Source: Lentisphaerota bacterium
GTDB taxonomy: Bacteria; Verrucomicrobiota; Lentisphaeria; Oligosphaerales; JABHEG01
Assembly: GCA_018676675.1 (NCBI GenBank)
Contig: JABHEG010000282.1
Coordinates: 22,933-86,932 of the forward strand
DNA length: 64,000 nucleotides
Direction: 5' to 3'
Shown here: positions 27,109 to 36,700 of the stretch, piece after piece
How positions within the stretch are numbered: position 1 is the stretch's first letter
Layout of the letters: every line of letters begins with the position of its first letter
Made by a program: the position numbers and the translations under genes
Notes under the pieces: model-generated
Database searches by the model: none
Told to the model about the DNA's origin: nothing
The model's input: the letters and a program-made list of their open reading frames with translations, nothing else

Positions 27109-30100
27109 CTATGGCTGTTCGATGAGCAGGACTGTTCCGTCTTCGCATCCCGCAACGACTGTGGTTCCCGCTATCCGCAGGTGGCTGACCGGGGCTGGCG
27201 TTTGCATCCCCCCCGCAGCCTGTCCATGTGTCGTGAATCGTTCCAGTGTTCCGGCCCGCGTTGTCGCGAAGATGTGGATTGCCTCCCCTGTTCCCACTGT
27301 GACAAGATCGGTGACGGGGCCAGCTGTCGGCATCCCCCAACAGTACTCACCCGTGCCGGTGAAGGCGTGCAGATAGCTCATTTCCAGTCCCGCTACAAAG
27401 CCGTCCGGCTCTCCGTCACGGTGGATGGGCGCCATTGCCGTCACCCCGGTTCCGACCGTCCCGATGTGCACCTGCTTGAGTCTCCCATCAACCCACTGAC
27501 GTGCGTAGAGAGTTCCGCGATTGGTCGCAAGCGCAACTTCATCTTTGCCATTGCCGTCGAGGTCGACGATGACTCGGTCTCTGACATGGGATGGCCAGCC
27601 ATCCGTGCTGCTCTTGATATAGGCTCCCTTGAGGCGGAAGTCGAACACGAAACCGAAGCTGCAGACGGGGGCGTAGGAACTGACCTCTTTGATGCCATCC
27701 CCATCCACGTCCATTGCGGCGAAGTTCCCGTGTATGGTGGTCTCCCCGTCAACCAGGATCTCGCGGCGCTCGGTGCCATCCCCGTTGAGTATGAGCACGC
27801 GGGAGTTCTTCGCCCCAACTGTCACCTCGGCCTTCCCGTCTCCATCCAGATCGGCCACGAGAAGGTCGTGGACTTGTCCCAGGTACCCGCGCCGTGTAGG
27901 GAAGACAGGACACTGGAACTGCCATCTTTGTGCACCGTCGGCATCAGTGGCGATGACGTGACCGTCGACCGTGCCGAAGACGGCTTCGGCGCTGCCATTC
28001 CCATCGAGATCCCCAACGCCGGCCGCTGATATCGGTGAACCCAGGCTGCCGCGGGACATAACGTGCCCGGTTACGGTCAGCAGCGCGGTTGCGCCGGATT
28101 GTGTTCCCACGGCGATCAACCCGGCATCCGTCGCCAAGGCCGCTATGGCGCCGTCGAATGAGAGTCGGTGTGAGGGTGTCAGGATGGGGCGGAAACCGGT
28201 CTGGTCGGGTTGCTTTCCTCTTCCGGGGACGCCGGCCTGCGCCATGGCTGCGGCAATCGCCCCCGCAAGCTGAACTGCTCCGTGGTCGAAGCGGATGACC
28301 GTCCGCCCCGGCTCCAGAGTCCTGACTCCCCCGAGGATTGTCGCCGTTTCCTCCTTCGAGCAGATCAGCTCAAGTTGTCCCGCCTTTGCATCCAGGTTCA
28401 GAGCCGCCACTGCACCGTCCAGAACAACGGTCCCACCAATCCCCACCATCGTGGGCTGAAGAACGCTCAATTTGTCCCGGGTCAGGATGAAGGTGTGCCC
28501 TATCACGGTGAGTTCCCCGGCAACGAATGGGGTCTGAGCCAAGCCCCCTACTGTCGGTGTTCCCTCAGTGAGCAGAAAACGGTTTCCGGGGAGTTCTTTG
28601 AGTTTGCTCTGCATCCCTTCCTTTGAGTCGCCGGTGACTATGAGCGAGGCGAGTACGGTGTCTTCGCCTCTGCGGAGATCGCAGGAGCGGTCGAGGGTGA
28701 GGACATTCACCTGCGGCTCCGCGTAGGGGTACTTCCCCCACCGTGCACTGTAGCGCTCATCCGCAAGCTCGACGGAACTGACCAAATCGCTGTTCCATGA
28801 GAGGTCCATGTGCTGTGCCGGGGCGCTTTCCATCTTGGCCTGGCGTGTGGTCAGACAGTTGCCGCTGTGCTCTACTGTTCCGAGGGTGCGCCAGCGGAGG
28901 CGTATCCCGAACGTTGCATCCTCCCGGGCGGTCAGCCGGTCCAGGATGAGAACGGGGCCCTCCTTGAGCCACAGGATGTTCCGCTCCCAATCTGTTCCCG
29001 CGTGGTCCACCAACGTTGTTCGGGTGAGACCTGCATGGCTGAAATCGGCTTTGCCGTCGAGTCGGGCACAGGCAGGGAGAGGAGCGCCGAGGCCGTTGCG
29101 TGTCACCTGGATTCCATTCTGTGCGTCGAGGAACGGGCCTTCTGTGTAGCAGTCGTCCACGATCCATACGCGTCCATTGTCGGTGAACCTGGCGATGCAG
29201 TTGGGGTCGGCGTGGCCGTGTGAGCCGCAGGCGATGCCGTCGAGGAGCAGGTACTGGGCATCCGGTTCGAAACGCGTGCGCAGCGACAGTTTGTCGAACG
29301 TGTTCGTGACTGGGGTGTTCCAGAGAAGCTCATCCTGGTGTTCGCGGTAGTAGGCGTAATGCCCGGGATCGAGAGGGGCGACGGTCACTCCCTCGAAACG
29401 GGCTGGCCGCTCCGGCTGCAGCACGCCATGCATCGCGAATGTCGGGTATGTGCGGAAAACCAGGGAGCGTTCGGGACGCAATCGGTAGTGTTCCTCCAGC
29501 ACATACTGATATCCGGAATCTCGGTAGTACCAGGCCCCAATGGCGAAGGTCAATGGCGCGAAGCAGTCGGTGTCCCAGCAGTCGCCATGGCCGGAGAGAG
29601 AGAAGCGGTTGTCCAGCGTTATCACGCAGCGATCAATGAACGTGCGGCCGACGCCACTGGGGAGAAACGTGTAACCGGGTTCCGCGATGGCATAGCTCAG
29701 CAGCGGCCAGAGCGCAGCCGTGGCTTCGTAATTTCCGCTTTCGTCTTTGCCTTTGAAGTGTTGTTCCTGCGCGCCAAAGCAGTAGCGTGCCTTTGCCAGC
29801 CAGTCATCCGCATCCGGTAGGTCGTAGTAACGTCCGAAATAGAGCCAGCCATAGTAGGCGTCCATTGCCGCCAGCATCTCGTGGTTGTGGCGCACGGCTT
29901 CATAGCTCAGCGACGACTGAAACATGCCGCTGAATACCCCTTCCTTTCCGCGCAGGACCTGGAGTAGGTAGTTTGTCACCTCCAGCCGGACTTCCTCGGT
30001 CAGTGCCGGGCTTTCCTCGATGTTGTCCCAGCCGCGTAGTGTTTTCCACAGCTCCATGTGCGTGTCGTGTCCCGGATTGCCTCTCCTGCGGTGTTCGCGC

Positions 30101-31590
30101 AGCCGCACGAGGAGGTCTTCTCCCCAGTCGGGGTTTCCGGTGTACACATAGCGCATCCCCAGATCTGCTGAGCCGCTCATGAGCGAGCGTTGACTATAGC
30201 GCGGTAGTCGTTTTCGCGTTGCGCTCGGATTCGGCTTGCTGAAGTGTGTCTTCATCGCCTCGCCCAGGGCCACCGTAACGGTGTGCGGCACAGTGGTTCC
30301 CGGCAGGTCGTCCAGGATTCGCAGGAATGCCCCGACCGCGTGCTCTGTCCCGACGGCGTCACTGCCGGCAAGAACCACGGCGTTTGTTCCAGTTGCCCAG
30401 GGGTTGTGGACCGTGCGCACGACCCAGCCGCCTTTGCCCGGGTAACCGGCATCTTCGCGTGTATACCAAAGGCAATAGAGGCGCTCGGTGACTTTGTTCT
30501 GGAGCAGGTTGCCGATGGCAATGGCATGGCGTGATCGGTCGCCCACTGTCACCCACTTTTCGTCATTGACAATGGGCAGACGCAGTCCCGTGTGTTCCGC
30601 GAGGTTTTGCTGCAGTTCCTCGGCAAGACGTCGCATGGCCGGCTCCCCGGACACCACGATATCGGCAACAGGGCGCCCTTCGACAGCCAGAGGCGTATCG
30701 AGGGTCAGGGGCTTGAGAGTCGCGATGCAGCCGGTGTCGGCCCAGCCGATGCGATCGAGGACGACCGGCGCGCCCTCTCTGGCTGTGATGGAGAACGCAT
30801 GGCTGCCGTCGTTCGGGACCTCGATGTACGCATGGCGCCCCTGGAATGATGTGCCGGCTTGTTGAACGTCCACGGTGGTGGTGCGTCCCTTGAAGCTCAC
30901 GCTGCAGGCTCCCAGTTGCAGGCCTCCATCGCTCTCTGTGCGTCCGAACAGCTCGATCTCGCGTGGGCCGGGATCGGAGGAGAACGTGAGGGTGATGGCT
31001 TGGCCTGATTGGAGGACAAGTCCCTTTCCTCCGCTGAAGCTGCCGTCCTCAACCACTTCTCCCCCCTGGCCTGCAAGGGATTCTGCCTCGATATTTGCCC
31101 CGATCTGCCGCAGCCGGGTGTCGGCGATCCACAGCTCCCCAGACGAGTAGGTCAGGCGGAAGGAGACCGTGGCTGAGTCAGCATTGCCCGTCGCGAAACG
31201 CCAGGAGAATGGCTTCCACTCCCCCGATTGCCCCATCAGGCGGTGGTCCTGCGTCCCCTTGCCCTCATGTCCGACCACGAAAGCCCTGACCGCCCAACCG
31301 ACCGAGCCTGGGTCGAGCTTCGTCCGGAATCGACAAGAGAGTTCGTAGAGGGCCCGGGGAGTCAAGGAAACCTGCTGCTGGATGTGGGCACCCGAGTAGC
31401 CTTTGGTCGCAGTGACCTTGTGAATGCGGACGGCGGAACGGCCCGCTTCCGTGACCACGTCAACCGTGTCGCCCTCCCCTTTGCCTGATTGCCAAGCCTC
31501 CAGGCCTTGAGAGAAGTCCCTGTTGCGGAGCAGTTGGGCCGACAGAGCCAACGGCAGGAGGAGGGCAGCGCAGATCCAGCGGCTATGCAT
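27109..31590 (-). CDS. Secreted heparinase II/III-like polysaccharide lyase with C-terminal FG-GAP-like repeats
   Basis: 1493 aa, signal peptide at the N-terminus (ICAALLLPLALSA). Residues about 20-165 are CBM4_9-like (LLRNRDFSQGLEAWQ); about 165-290 a second beta module; about 310-445 an alpha/beta domain as seen before some glycosidase barrels (AMRRLAEELQQNLAEHTGLR). An alpha-toroid follows (RHNHEMLAAMDAYYGWLYF near 567) and then the beta-sandwich with GSHGHADPNCIARF near 790, the conserved His region of heparinase II/III lyases. About 1160-1490 holds several Ca-binding-like FG-GAP/VCBS repeats (VGDLDGNGSAEAVFG, VADLDGDGKAEVTVG, VIVDLDGNGKDEVAL). It probably cleaves uronic-acid polysaccharides outside the cell. 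Confidence 0.85.
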   Translation of the reverse strand: MHSRWICAALLLPLALSAQLLRNRDFSQGLEAWQSGKGEGDTVDVVTEAGRSAVRIHKVTATKGYSGAHIQQQVSLTPRALYELSCRFRTKLDPGSVGWAVRAFVVGHEGKGTQDHRLMGQSGEWKPFSWRFATGNADSATVSFRLTYSSGELWIADTRLRQIGANIEAESLAGQGGEVVEDGSFSGGKGLVLQSGQAITLTFSSDPGPREIELFGRTESDGGLQLGACSVSFKGRTTTVDVQQAGTSFQGRHAYIEVPNDGSHAFSITAREGAPVVLDRIGWADTGCIATLKPLTLDTPLAVEGRPVADIVVSGEPAMRRLAEELQQNLAEHTGLRLPIVNDEKWVTVGDRSRHAIAIGNLLQNKVTERLYCLWYTREDAGYPGKGGWVVRTVHNPWATGTNAVVLAGSDAVGTEHAVGAFLRILDDLPGTTVPHTVTVALGEAMKTHFSKPNPSATRKRLPRYSQRSLMSGSADLGMRYVYTGNPDWGEDLLVRLREHRRRGNPGHDTHMELWKTLRGWDNIEESPALTEEVRLEVTNYLLQVLRGKEGVFSGMFQSSLSYEAVRHNHEMLAAMDAYYGWLYFGRYYDLPDADDWLAKARYCFGAQEQHFKGKDESGNYEATAALWPLLSYAIAEPGYTFLPSGVGRTFIDRCVITLDNRFSLSGHGDCWDTDCFAPLTFAIGAWYYRDSGYQYVLEEHYRLRPERSLVFRTYPTFAMHGVLQPERPARFEGVTVAPLDPGHYAYYREHQDELLWNTPVTNTFDKLSLRTRFEPDAQYLLLDGIACGSHGHADPNCIARFTDNGRVWIVDDCYTEGPFLDAQNGIQVTRNGLGAPLPACARLDGKADFSHAGLTRTTLVDHAGTDWERNILWLKEGPVLILDRLTAREDATFGIRLRWRTLGTVEHSGNCLTTRQAKMESAPAQHMDLSWNSDLVSSVELADERYSARWGKYPYAEPQVNVLTLDRSCDLRRGEDTVLASLIVTGDSKEGMQSKLKELPGNRFLLTEGTPTVGGLAQTPFVAGELTVIGHTFILTRDKLSVLQPTMVGIGGTVVLDGAVAALNLDAKAGQLELICSKEETATILGGVRTLEPGRTVIRFDHGAVQLAGAIAAAMAQAGVPGRGKQPDQTGFRPILTPSHRLSFDGAIAALATDAGLIAVGTQSGATALLTVTGHVMSRGSLGSPISAAGVGDLDGNGSAEAVFGTVDGHVIATDADGAQRWQFQCPVFPTRRGYLGQVHDLLVADLDGDGKAEVTVGAKNSRVLILNGDGTERREILVDGETTIHGNFAAMDVDGDGIKEVSSYAPVCSFGFVFDFRLKGAYIKSSTDGWPSHVRDRVIVDLDGNGKDEVALATNRGTLYARQWVDGRLKQVHIGTVGTGVTAMAPIHRDGEPDGFVAGLEMSYLHAFTGTGEYCWGMPTAGPVTDLVTVGTGEAIHIFATTRAGTLERFTTHGQAAGGMQTPAPVSHLRIAGTTVVAGCEDGTVLLIEQP

Positions 31591-32019
31591 GTGTCAGTTG
31601 TTCCAGTAGAGCCCACAAGGCTGGGCATGCGTTGAGGTCCTGTCAGGGGGGAAATAGACCAATCCCAAAAATAGCGGTTTCCCAGTCGTCTGCGAGCCCT
31701 TGTCTTGTCGGTTGACTCAGGGGCGCTGGGAATGGAGTTCGACAAGCGTTCCTACCCGTGAGTGATCCCCTCGGCGCTTCGCCAGGAGCGAAACCGGAAC
31801 TATGGTGGAGTGGCGTTGAGGTAGGCAGGAAGAACGGCACGCCGCCGCGCTAAGTGCTTTGCTACAAACGTCTGCATGCAGGTGAAGAGACGCGTTCGCA
31901 GGCTTAGGCATGGGCGATCCCACGGGACTTGTCTCGCTCACCACCCACGGACGGTGGGCGGGGGCGCAGCACCACGTGCGGCGGCTCTCCGGCCCCTATC
32001 TGAGTGAGGCGTGAAATCG
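31591..32019. other. Divergent intergenic region, no gene
   Basis: 429 bp between divergent genes. No coding pattern was found. A CCCAC-GGACG-GTGGG hairpin lies near 31944-31960, and GAGG at 32006-32009 is the ribosome binding site of the gene that follows. Confidence 0.6.
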
Positions 32020-34221
32020 ATGGTCAGAAGTGGTCAAATGGTGCTTCTTGTCGGGATTCTCTCCGGAGTTTCCGCGTTGGCTGATGTAACGGTTGACGCA
32101 CCATTCCTAGTCGCTCCCAGCGAGGGAGCGCACGTGTCGCCGGGAGTCAAGCCTGTGGAGGTCGACGGGCGTGCGGCGCTGACCTTCGGAGATGGCGGGA
32201 TTACGCTGCCGATGGCCGGGCATCTGTCGGCGGGGGCAGGCGGTGTTGATGTCGTGTGCCGGCTCCCGGAGGCGTGGCCGTCGACCGAACGTTCCACCCT
32301 CTTCCATGTCGGTGAGCAGACGCATGTACACGTCACTCTCTTCTTCCGTGCCCCGGGGCAGTTGGTCTTCGTGTACAAGGCCGGTGAGGAGTACTATGCG
32401 TCTATCTCGCATCCGGGCAGCCGTCTGTGGACGCCCGGATCGCGGCATCGGATTGAAGCCAGTTGGGGGCCGTTGGACGGGCGCCAGCAGTTTTGGCTGC
32501 GCTGTGACGGCACGCTCATCGCGATGCGGAGTGCCCGCCTGATCGAGACGTGGCCGAGGCAGTGCTATATCGGGAGTCAGCGTTCGATGCGTCGATGGCG
32601 GGGATTGGTCGAGCGGATGCGCCTGACATCCACGCCGCTGCCGATTCCGGAACTCGAGCCGGGTGAACGGGAGATCCGTGTAGATGCGGACCGGACTGTG
32701 GGGACGTGCCACAACTTCTGGTCGGTGTCGAACTTCACCAGTGAAGACATGTTCGCTGACCCCGCAAAGGCCAAGCGCTACCGGACCAGCCATTCGTTCA
32801 TGAGGTACGTGAACTGCGTGCGGCTGCTCGGGGGGCGTGAAGACGGCAAGAACCAGTGGTTCAAGGGAGTCAGTGCCGACGGCACGATTCAGTGTGATTT
32901 TTCCGGCTTGATCGGCTACTTGCGTGGTATGCTCGACGCCGGATACGTGCCGCGGATTGTTCTCGACAACGTGCCGACGGCGATGAGTGACGCGAAGGAG
33001 CTCCACACGTACGGCAACACGTACCCTCCAAAGGACCCTGAGGTCTGGCATGCGTTCATTTCTGCGGCTGTGAGGGCCATGGTGGACGCATTCGGGGACG
33101 AGACCGTGAGCGGGTGGCGCTTTCGCGTGGGCACCGAGCCGGATCTCTACCCGGGCCATTGGGCCGGCACAAAGGAAGACTACCTCGTGCACTACGACTA
33201 CACCGTGGATGCCGTGACCGGAGTCATTCCCGATGCTGACATTGGTCCGGGCAACATCCTCAATCCTGCCAGAATCGGCGCGAACAACGTGAGCAAGCGG
33301 AAGCAGTGGGGACTGGAGATCGTGGACCACGCAGCGAATGGCACCAATCGCTGTACTGGGGCTACCGGCACGCGGCTCTGCTATCTGCAGTGCTCCTGGT
33401 ATGGGCAGGTGGGAGTCGCAATCGATACCTTTGACCTGGCGGTTACCCGTATGCGCGACCGGTTGGCTCGTTACCCGCAGTTCGAAAAGCTCCCCGTGGA
33501 TGTTGCGGAATTCGCGATCCTGCGGGATGACGCGAATCAGCGTCTCTGGTGCGGAGACATCACGGAGTGGGGTGCCAGTTGGTACGCAGCCATCGCGGAA
33601 CGGGTCTACGAGCTCGGGGTGGATCAGGTCCACGAATGGGCTCAGACGACCGCTGGAATCAAGCACCCCCGGGCGCTCGTGATCGGGATGCTCGAGGAAT
33701 TGGTCGGGGGAGACCGTTTGGCGGTCGAGGCAACCGGGACGTCAGCAGCGCGCTGCGGGGCCATCGCCTGTCGCAAGGGCGAAGACCTGTACGTCCTGTT
33801 GTTCAACCATCGAGCGATGCGCCGTCCCAGTGTGCCTGAACAGGTTCGCCTCGCGCTCGGCGACTTGCGCATGGACGTTGGTGCCGCTTGGACCGTGTCC
33901 GAGTGGCTGATTGACGAGGAGCATGGCGTCTTCGCTTACGAGCTATACCGCGACTGTGAGGCGGCCGGACTGAAGGCGCTGCCCAAGTCGCCGTTGTTCG
34001 GGGGCAATGTCAGGCTGCGCTTTGGCCCGAAGGTCGGGACAGTCCTGTGGAAACACCGGAAGAAATACCTGGCGTTGGCGCGACCCAAGCAGGTGCGCCA
34101 GGCAGAGGCACTGAGTGTGGCGCACGGTAAGGTGATGGTTGATCTGACCATGCCCGGGCACAGTGTGCGCCTACTGAAATTCTCACCGGGGAAAGAGGGA
34201 CAGGAGCAGGGCCATGAGTGA
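32020..34221 (+). CDS. Secreted GH39-like (clan GH-A) glycoside hydrolase with N-terminal LamG-like domain
   Basis: 733 aa from the ATG at 32020, preferred because GAGG lies 10 bases upstream; a GTG at 32011 is too close to it. A signal peptide (GQMVLLVGILSGVSALA) precedes a LamG-like beta sandwich (residues about 25-210). The barrel follows: NFWSVSNFTSEDMF, then GWRFRVGTEPDLYPGHW with the likely acid/base Glu near residue 375, and LPVDVAEFAILRDD with the likely nucleophile Glu. This order matches GH39 (beta-xylosidase/iduronidase-type). The C-terminal beta domain ends in a Lys/Glu-rich tail. Substrate unknown. Its last 8 bases overlap the next gene. Confidence 0.85.
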   Translation: MVRSGQMVLLVGILSGVSALADVTVDAPFLVAPSEGAHVSPGVKPVEVDGRAALTFGDGGITLPMAGHLSAGAGGVDVVCRLPEAWPSTERSTLFHVGEQTHVHVTLFFRAPGQLVFVYKAGEEYYASISHPGSRLWTPGSRHRIEASWGPLDGRQQFWLRCDGTLIAMRSARLIETWPRQCYIGSQRSMRRWRGLVERMRLTSTPLPIPELEPGEREIRVDADRTVGTCHNFWSVSNFTSEDMFADPAKAKRYRTSHSFMRYVNCVRLLGGREDGKNQWFKGVSADGTIQCDFSGLIGYLRGMLDAGYVPRIVLDNVPTAMSDAKELHTYGNTYPPKDPEVWHAFISAAVRAMVDAFGDETVSGWRFRVGTEPDLYPGHWAGTKEDYLVHYDYTVDAVTGVIPDADIGPGNILNPARIGANNVSKRKQWGLEIVDHAANGTNRCTGATGTRLCYLQCSWYGQVGVAIDTFDLAVTRMRDRLARYPQFEKLPVDVAEFAILRDDANQRLWCGDITEWGASWYAAIAERVYELGVDQVHEWAQTTAGIKHPRALVIGMLEELVGGDRLAVEATGTSAARCGAIACRKGEDLYVLLFNHRAMRRPSVPEQVRLALGDLRMDVGAAWTVSEWLIDEEHGVFAYELYRDCEAAGLKALPKSPLFGGNVRLRFGPKVGTVLWKHRKKYLALARPKQVRQAEALSVAHGKVMVDLTMPGHSVRLLKFSPGKEGQEQGHE

Positions 34222-34441
34222 GCCGGGAACTGGTGATGCGTTGCATGGCATCACCTTGGAGACGATCGTCAATCGCCTGGTTGAATATTACGGCTGGAGT
34301 GAGTTGGGGCGACGCATCGACATCCGATGCTTCAATCACGACCCGTCCGTCAAATCCAGCCTCAAGTTTCTTCGCAGGACCCCGTGGGCACGAGCGAGGG
34401 TTGAGGAGCTGTATGTCGCCACCGCGCGGCGCAACTGCTAG
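34214..34441 (+). CDS. VF530 family (DUF2132) small protein
   Basis: 75 aa. HGITLETIVNRLVEYYGWSE, then RRIDIRCFNHDPSVKSSLKF and RRTPWARARVEELY, is the signature of the VF530/DUF2132 family, small helical proteins proposed to bind DNA. AGGAG precedes the ATG at 34214, and the gene overlaps the GH39-like gene by 8 bases, so the two are probably translated together. Its stop (TAG) is embedded in the palindrome CTAG at 34438-34441, which is also the stop of the convergent gene. Its link to glycan metabolism is unexplained. Confidence 0.92.
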   Translation: MSEPGTGDALHGITLETIVNRLVEYYGWSELGRRIDIRCFNHDPSVKSSLKFLRRTPWARARVEELYVATARRNC

Positions 34442-35469
34442 GCGAGTCGTTTGGCTGTCTGAATCATGGCGTGCATGTTCTCGGCCGGGGTGTCGCGCGG
34501 GTTCATCTCACCCGTGTTGAACACGTATCCTCCGCCAGGCTTGCAGGTCTGCATGATGCGTTCCGTCTCGGCAGCGACCTGCTCCGGCGTGCCGCGCATC
34601 AGCACCTCGATCGGGTCCAGATTGCCGCTGAAGCAACACGTCCCGGTCATGGCTTCTTTCACTGCTGCGATGTCCGCATCCGGTCCCGCACTGATGATGT
34701 CGACCCCGAGTTTCGCTTCTTCCAGCAGGTAAGGGACCTTTGTTTCCGAGTTGTGCAGGTGGAAGATCGTGCCGAAGTCCTGTTTACAGTGATCGACGAG
34801 TTCCTTGCATGAGGGGAAGGCGACGTCGCGGTACTGGTCGATGGAAATCATGCTGCTGTAGGCGTTACAGTCGCCGAGCCAGATGGCATGGGCGCCGGCG
34901 TCAACCTGGGCTTTGATAAAGCGGTATTGCTGCTCCACGAAGAACGCGCACATGTCGTCGAGCAAGGCTCGGTCGGTCATGGCCAGCATCATGGTTTCGG
35001 TGAGCCCGCACGCCAGCCCCACGCAGCTGTAAGGCGCGGCCGCAGCTCCCTGTACCAGCACGGTGTTGCCGAAATGCTCTCGGATCTTGCGGATGGCTTT
35101 GAGCTTCTCCGGGACGCGTCCCGCAGTCAGTGGGTCAAAGAGGCGCCATGAGTCGAGACCGGGCCGTGTACATTCCAGGTGATCCTGAGTGGCCCGCAGA
35201 ATGTCCCCTTCGCCGGGGCAGCCGACGCCCAGGGGTTCGAACTCAAAGCAGTCATCGACCTGGACCCAGGCCCAGTCGTAATCAAACTCTTCAATCGCGG
35301 CAATCCAGACTTCCGCGATCTTATCGCCATCCTGGCAGACCGTCTCGTAGTCCCACTTGCCGTACCATTTGACGTCAAACTCTTCACTCAAAGCGAAGAC
35401 CGGAATACGTGTCGGTTCACCCAGGGCTATCGCCGTTTTTACATCCTCGATGACGCCGTCGTATGCCAT
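34438..35469 (-). CDS. Uroporphyrinogen decarboxylase-like (UroD/MtaA superfamily) protein
   Basis: 343 aa. The ATG at 35469 is chosen because AAAGGAGG sits just upstream; 48 more codons in frame upstream are not protein-like. UroD-like features: LQGTPEQV-type region, LVQGAAAAPYSCVGLACGL, and a C-terminal KPGGGYVFNTGEMNPRDTP. The metal-motif position reads FHLHNSETKVPYL, lacking the Cys of HxCG, so a zinc-dependent methyltransferase role is doubtful. It is convergent with the VF530 gene and divergent from the CBM protein. Confidence 0.85.
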   Translation of the reverse strand: MAYDGVIEDVKTAIALGEPTRIPVFALSEEFDVKWYGKWDYETVCQDGDKIAEVWIAAIEEFDYDWAWVQVDDCFEFEPLGVGCPGEGDILRATQDHLECTRPGLDSWRLFDPLTAGRVPEKLKAIRKIREHFGNTVLVQGAAAAPYSCVGLACGLTETMMLAMTDRALLDDMCAFFVEQQYRFIKAQVDAGAHAIWLGDCNAYSSMISIDQYRDVAFPSCKELVDHCKQDFGTIFHLHNSETKVPYLLEEAKLGVDIISAGPDADIAAVKEAMTGTCCFSGNLDPIEVLMRGTPEQVAAETERIMQTCKPGGGYVFNTGEMNPRDTPAENMHAMIQTAKRLA

Positions 35470-35707
35470 GCTGCTCCTCCTTTGCCTGTCAACAGTGAAG
35501 CTATTCGGTACCAGTAATCTGCTATGCGGGGTGAACGCGAGAATATACGGCCGTGAAGGCAAACGGACAGTGCCGCGGCAGAGGGCGCGTGGACGCAACT
35601 CTGGAGAGCCCACCTATATTCCTCGCGCGGGACAGCACGTCAGGTCGACCGACGATTGCGGCCCCCGCAGGTGCGGTGCTGTGAGGAATTTCACGGAGGC
35701 TCTCCTG

Positions 35708-36700
35708 ATGATCAACACTGAACGAACCGGAGGCGGGCTTGCTCTGCGACGGCTTGTCCTTGCGGCGCTGCTGACTTCTGCCGCGGGTGGCGTGTGGGGC
35801 CAAACGCCGGTCAATGGGGACTTCGAGGCCGGTATTGAGGGCTGGAAGGCCTACCGTGGTGCAGAGGCCGGGACGATTCTCTCCCGGACGTCGGGGGCCG
35901 GCCACGGGGGCGGACACGCCATGCAGGTCGACACCCGCGGTGCGAATCGACTTGAGGGGGCGTCCTGCACACTCACAACCCTTCCCGATCGGGCGTACCG
36001 TGTCGATGTCTGGCTCAAAGGCAGCGGGACGGTCATGCTCTGCGTTTTGCGCGGCGGGACGTGGGTCTATGGCAGTCCTGTGGACGCCACGAGTACCTGG
36101 CAGAAGAGCAGCCTCCATTTCGTTTCTCTGGACACGTCGTCGGCGTTCAGCGTGTTGACGACAAAGGCGGACCCCCAGAAGGTCTCGTTCTGCGTTGATG
36201 ATATCGCGCTCACCGATGAGTCGACGCCAGCTGTTAGGCCGATCAAGGTTGCTCCCTTTGCTGTGCAGGCGGAAGACTTTCGTGCCCCCGGCGCGTTTGG
36301 CCAAGTTGCGGAGGACGCATCGGCCAGTCGTGGAGCATGTGTCGAAGGACGGCGCTATTTCTGGTTGACCTATGGCGTGCCGTACGTGCCCCGGACGACA
36401 CTGCCGTTCTACATCTACTTGCGCACACGCGTATCCCTAGACACGCAGAGCAGCATTGTGGTGATGCGAGTTGTGCCTGGTCAGAAGAGCGAGACCGTTT
36501 TTCGGATGCCGGGGCCTGTGTCAACGGAGTGGCAATGGCTGCGGACCGGACCCCACAGCTGTCACATCGGGGAACGCTTCTGCGTTTCTTCGAATGCTGT
36601 GGATCCGAAGGCAACGGTGGCGTTGGACGCGCTGGTGATTTCCACCCAGGACGGCCTGGATGACAAGGAACTCGAGGAGGCACTGTCAGATGAGCTCTAA
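35708..36700 (+). CDS. Secreted carbohydrate-binding-module protein
   Basis: 330 aa. The ATG at 35708 is chosen for the GGAGG upstream and the signal peptide after it (RRLVLAALLTSAAGGVWG). Residues about 30-175 form a CBM4_9-like beta sandwich (PVNGDFEAGIEGWKAYRG, then KVSFCVDDIALTD). The second half (FAVQAEDFRAPGAFG to the end) looks like another beta sandwich. No catalytic motif is recognised. The last 11 bases overlap the start of the CBM9/TIM-barrel gene, so the two are translationally coupled. It probably helps bind a polysaccharide for the partner enzyme. Confidence 0.75.
   Translation: MINTERTGGGLALRRLVLAALLTSAAGGVWGQTPVNGDFEAGIEGWKAYRGAEAGTILSRTSGAGHGGGHAMQVDTRGANRLEGASCTLTTLPDRAYRVDVWLKGSGTVMLCVLRGGTWVYGSPVDATSTWQKSSLHFVSLDTSSAFSVLTTKADPQKVSFCVDDIALTDESTPAVRPIKVAPFAVQAEDFRAPGAFGQVAEDASASRGACVEGRRYFWLTYGVPYVPRTTLPFYIYLRTRVSLDTQSSIVVMRVVPGQKSETVFRMPGPVSTEWQWLRTGPHSCHIGERFCVSSNAVDPKATVALDALVISTQDGLDDKELEEALSDEL

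Noticed and set aside
26923..28029. 368-aa plus-strand frame beginning with repeats of PPAGQGSVG
   Set aside because: It starts in the 33-bp noncoding array, open because 33 is a multiple of three, and then runs antisense to the FG-GAP region of the lyase.
32107..33666. 519-aa minus-strand frame
   Set aside because: Antisense to the GH39-like gene, which has conserved catalytic motifs.
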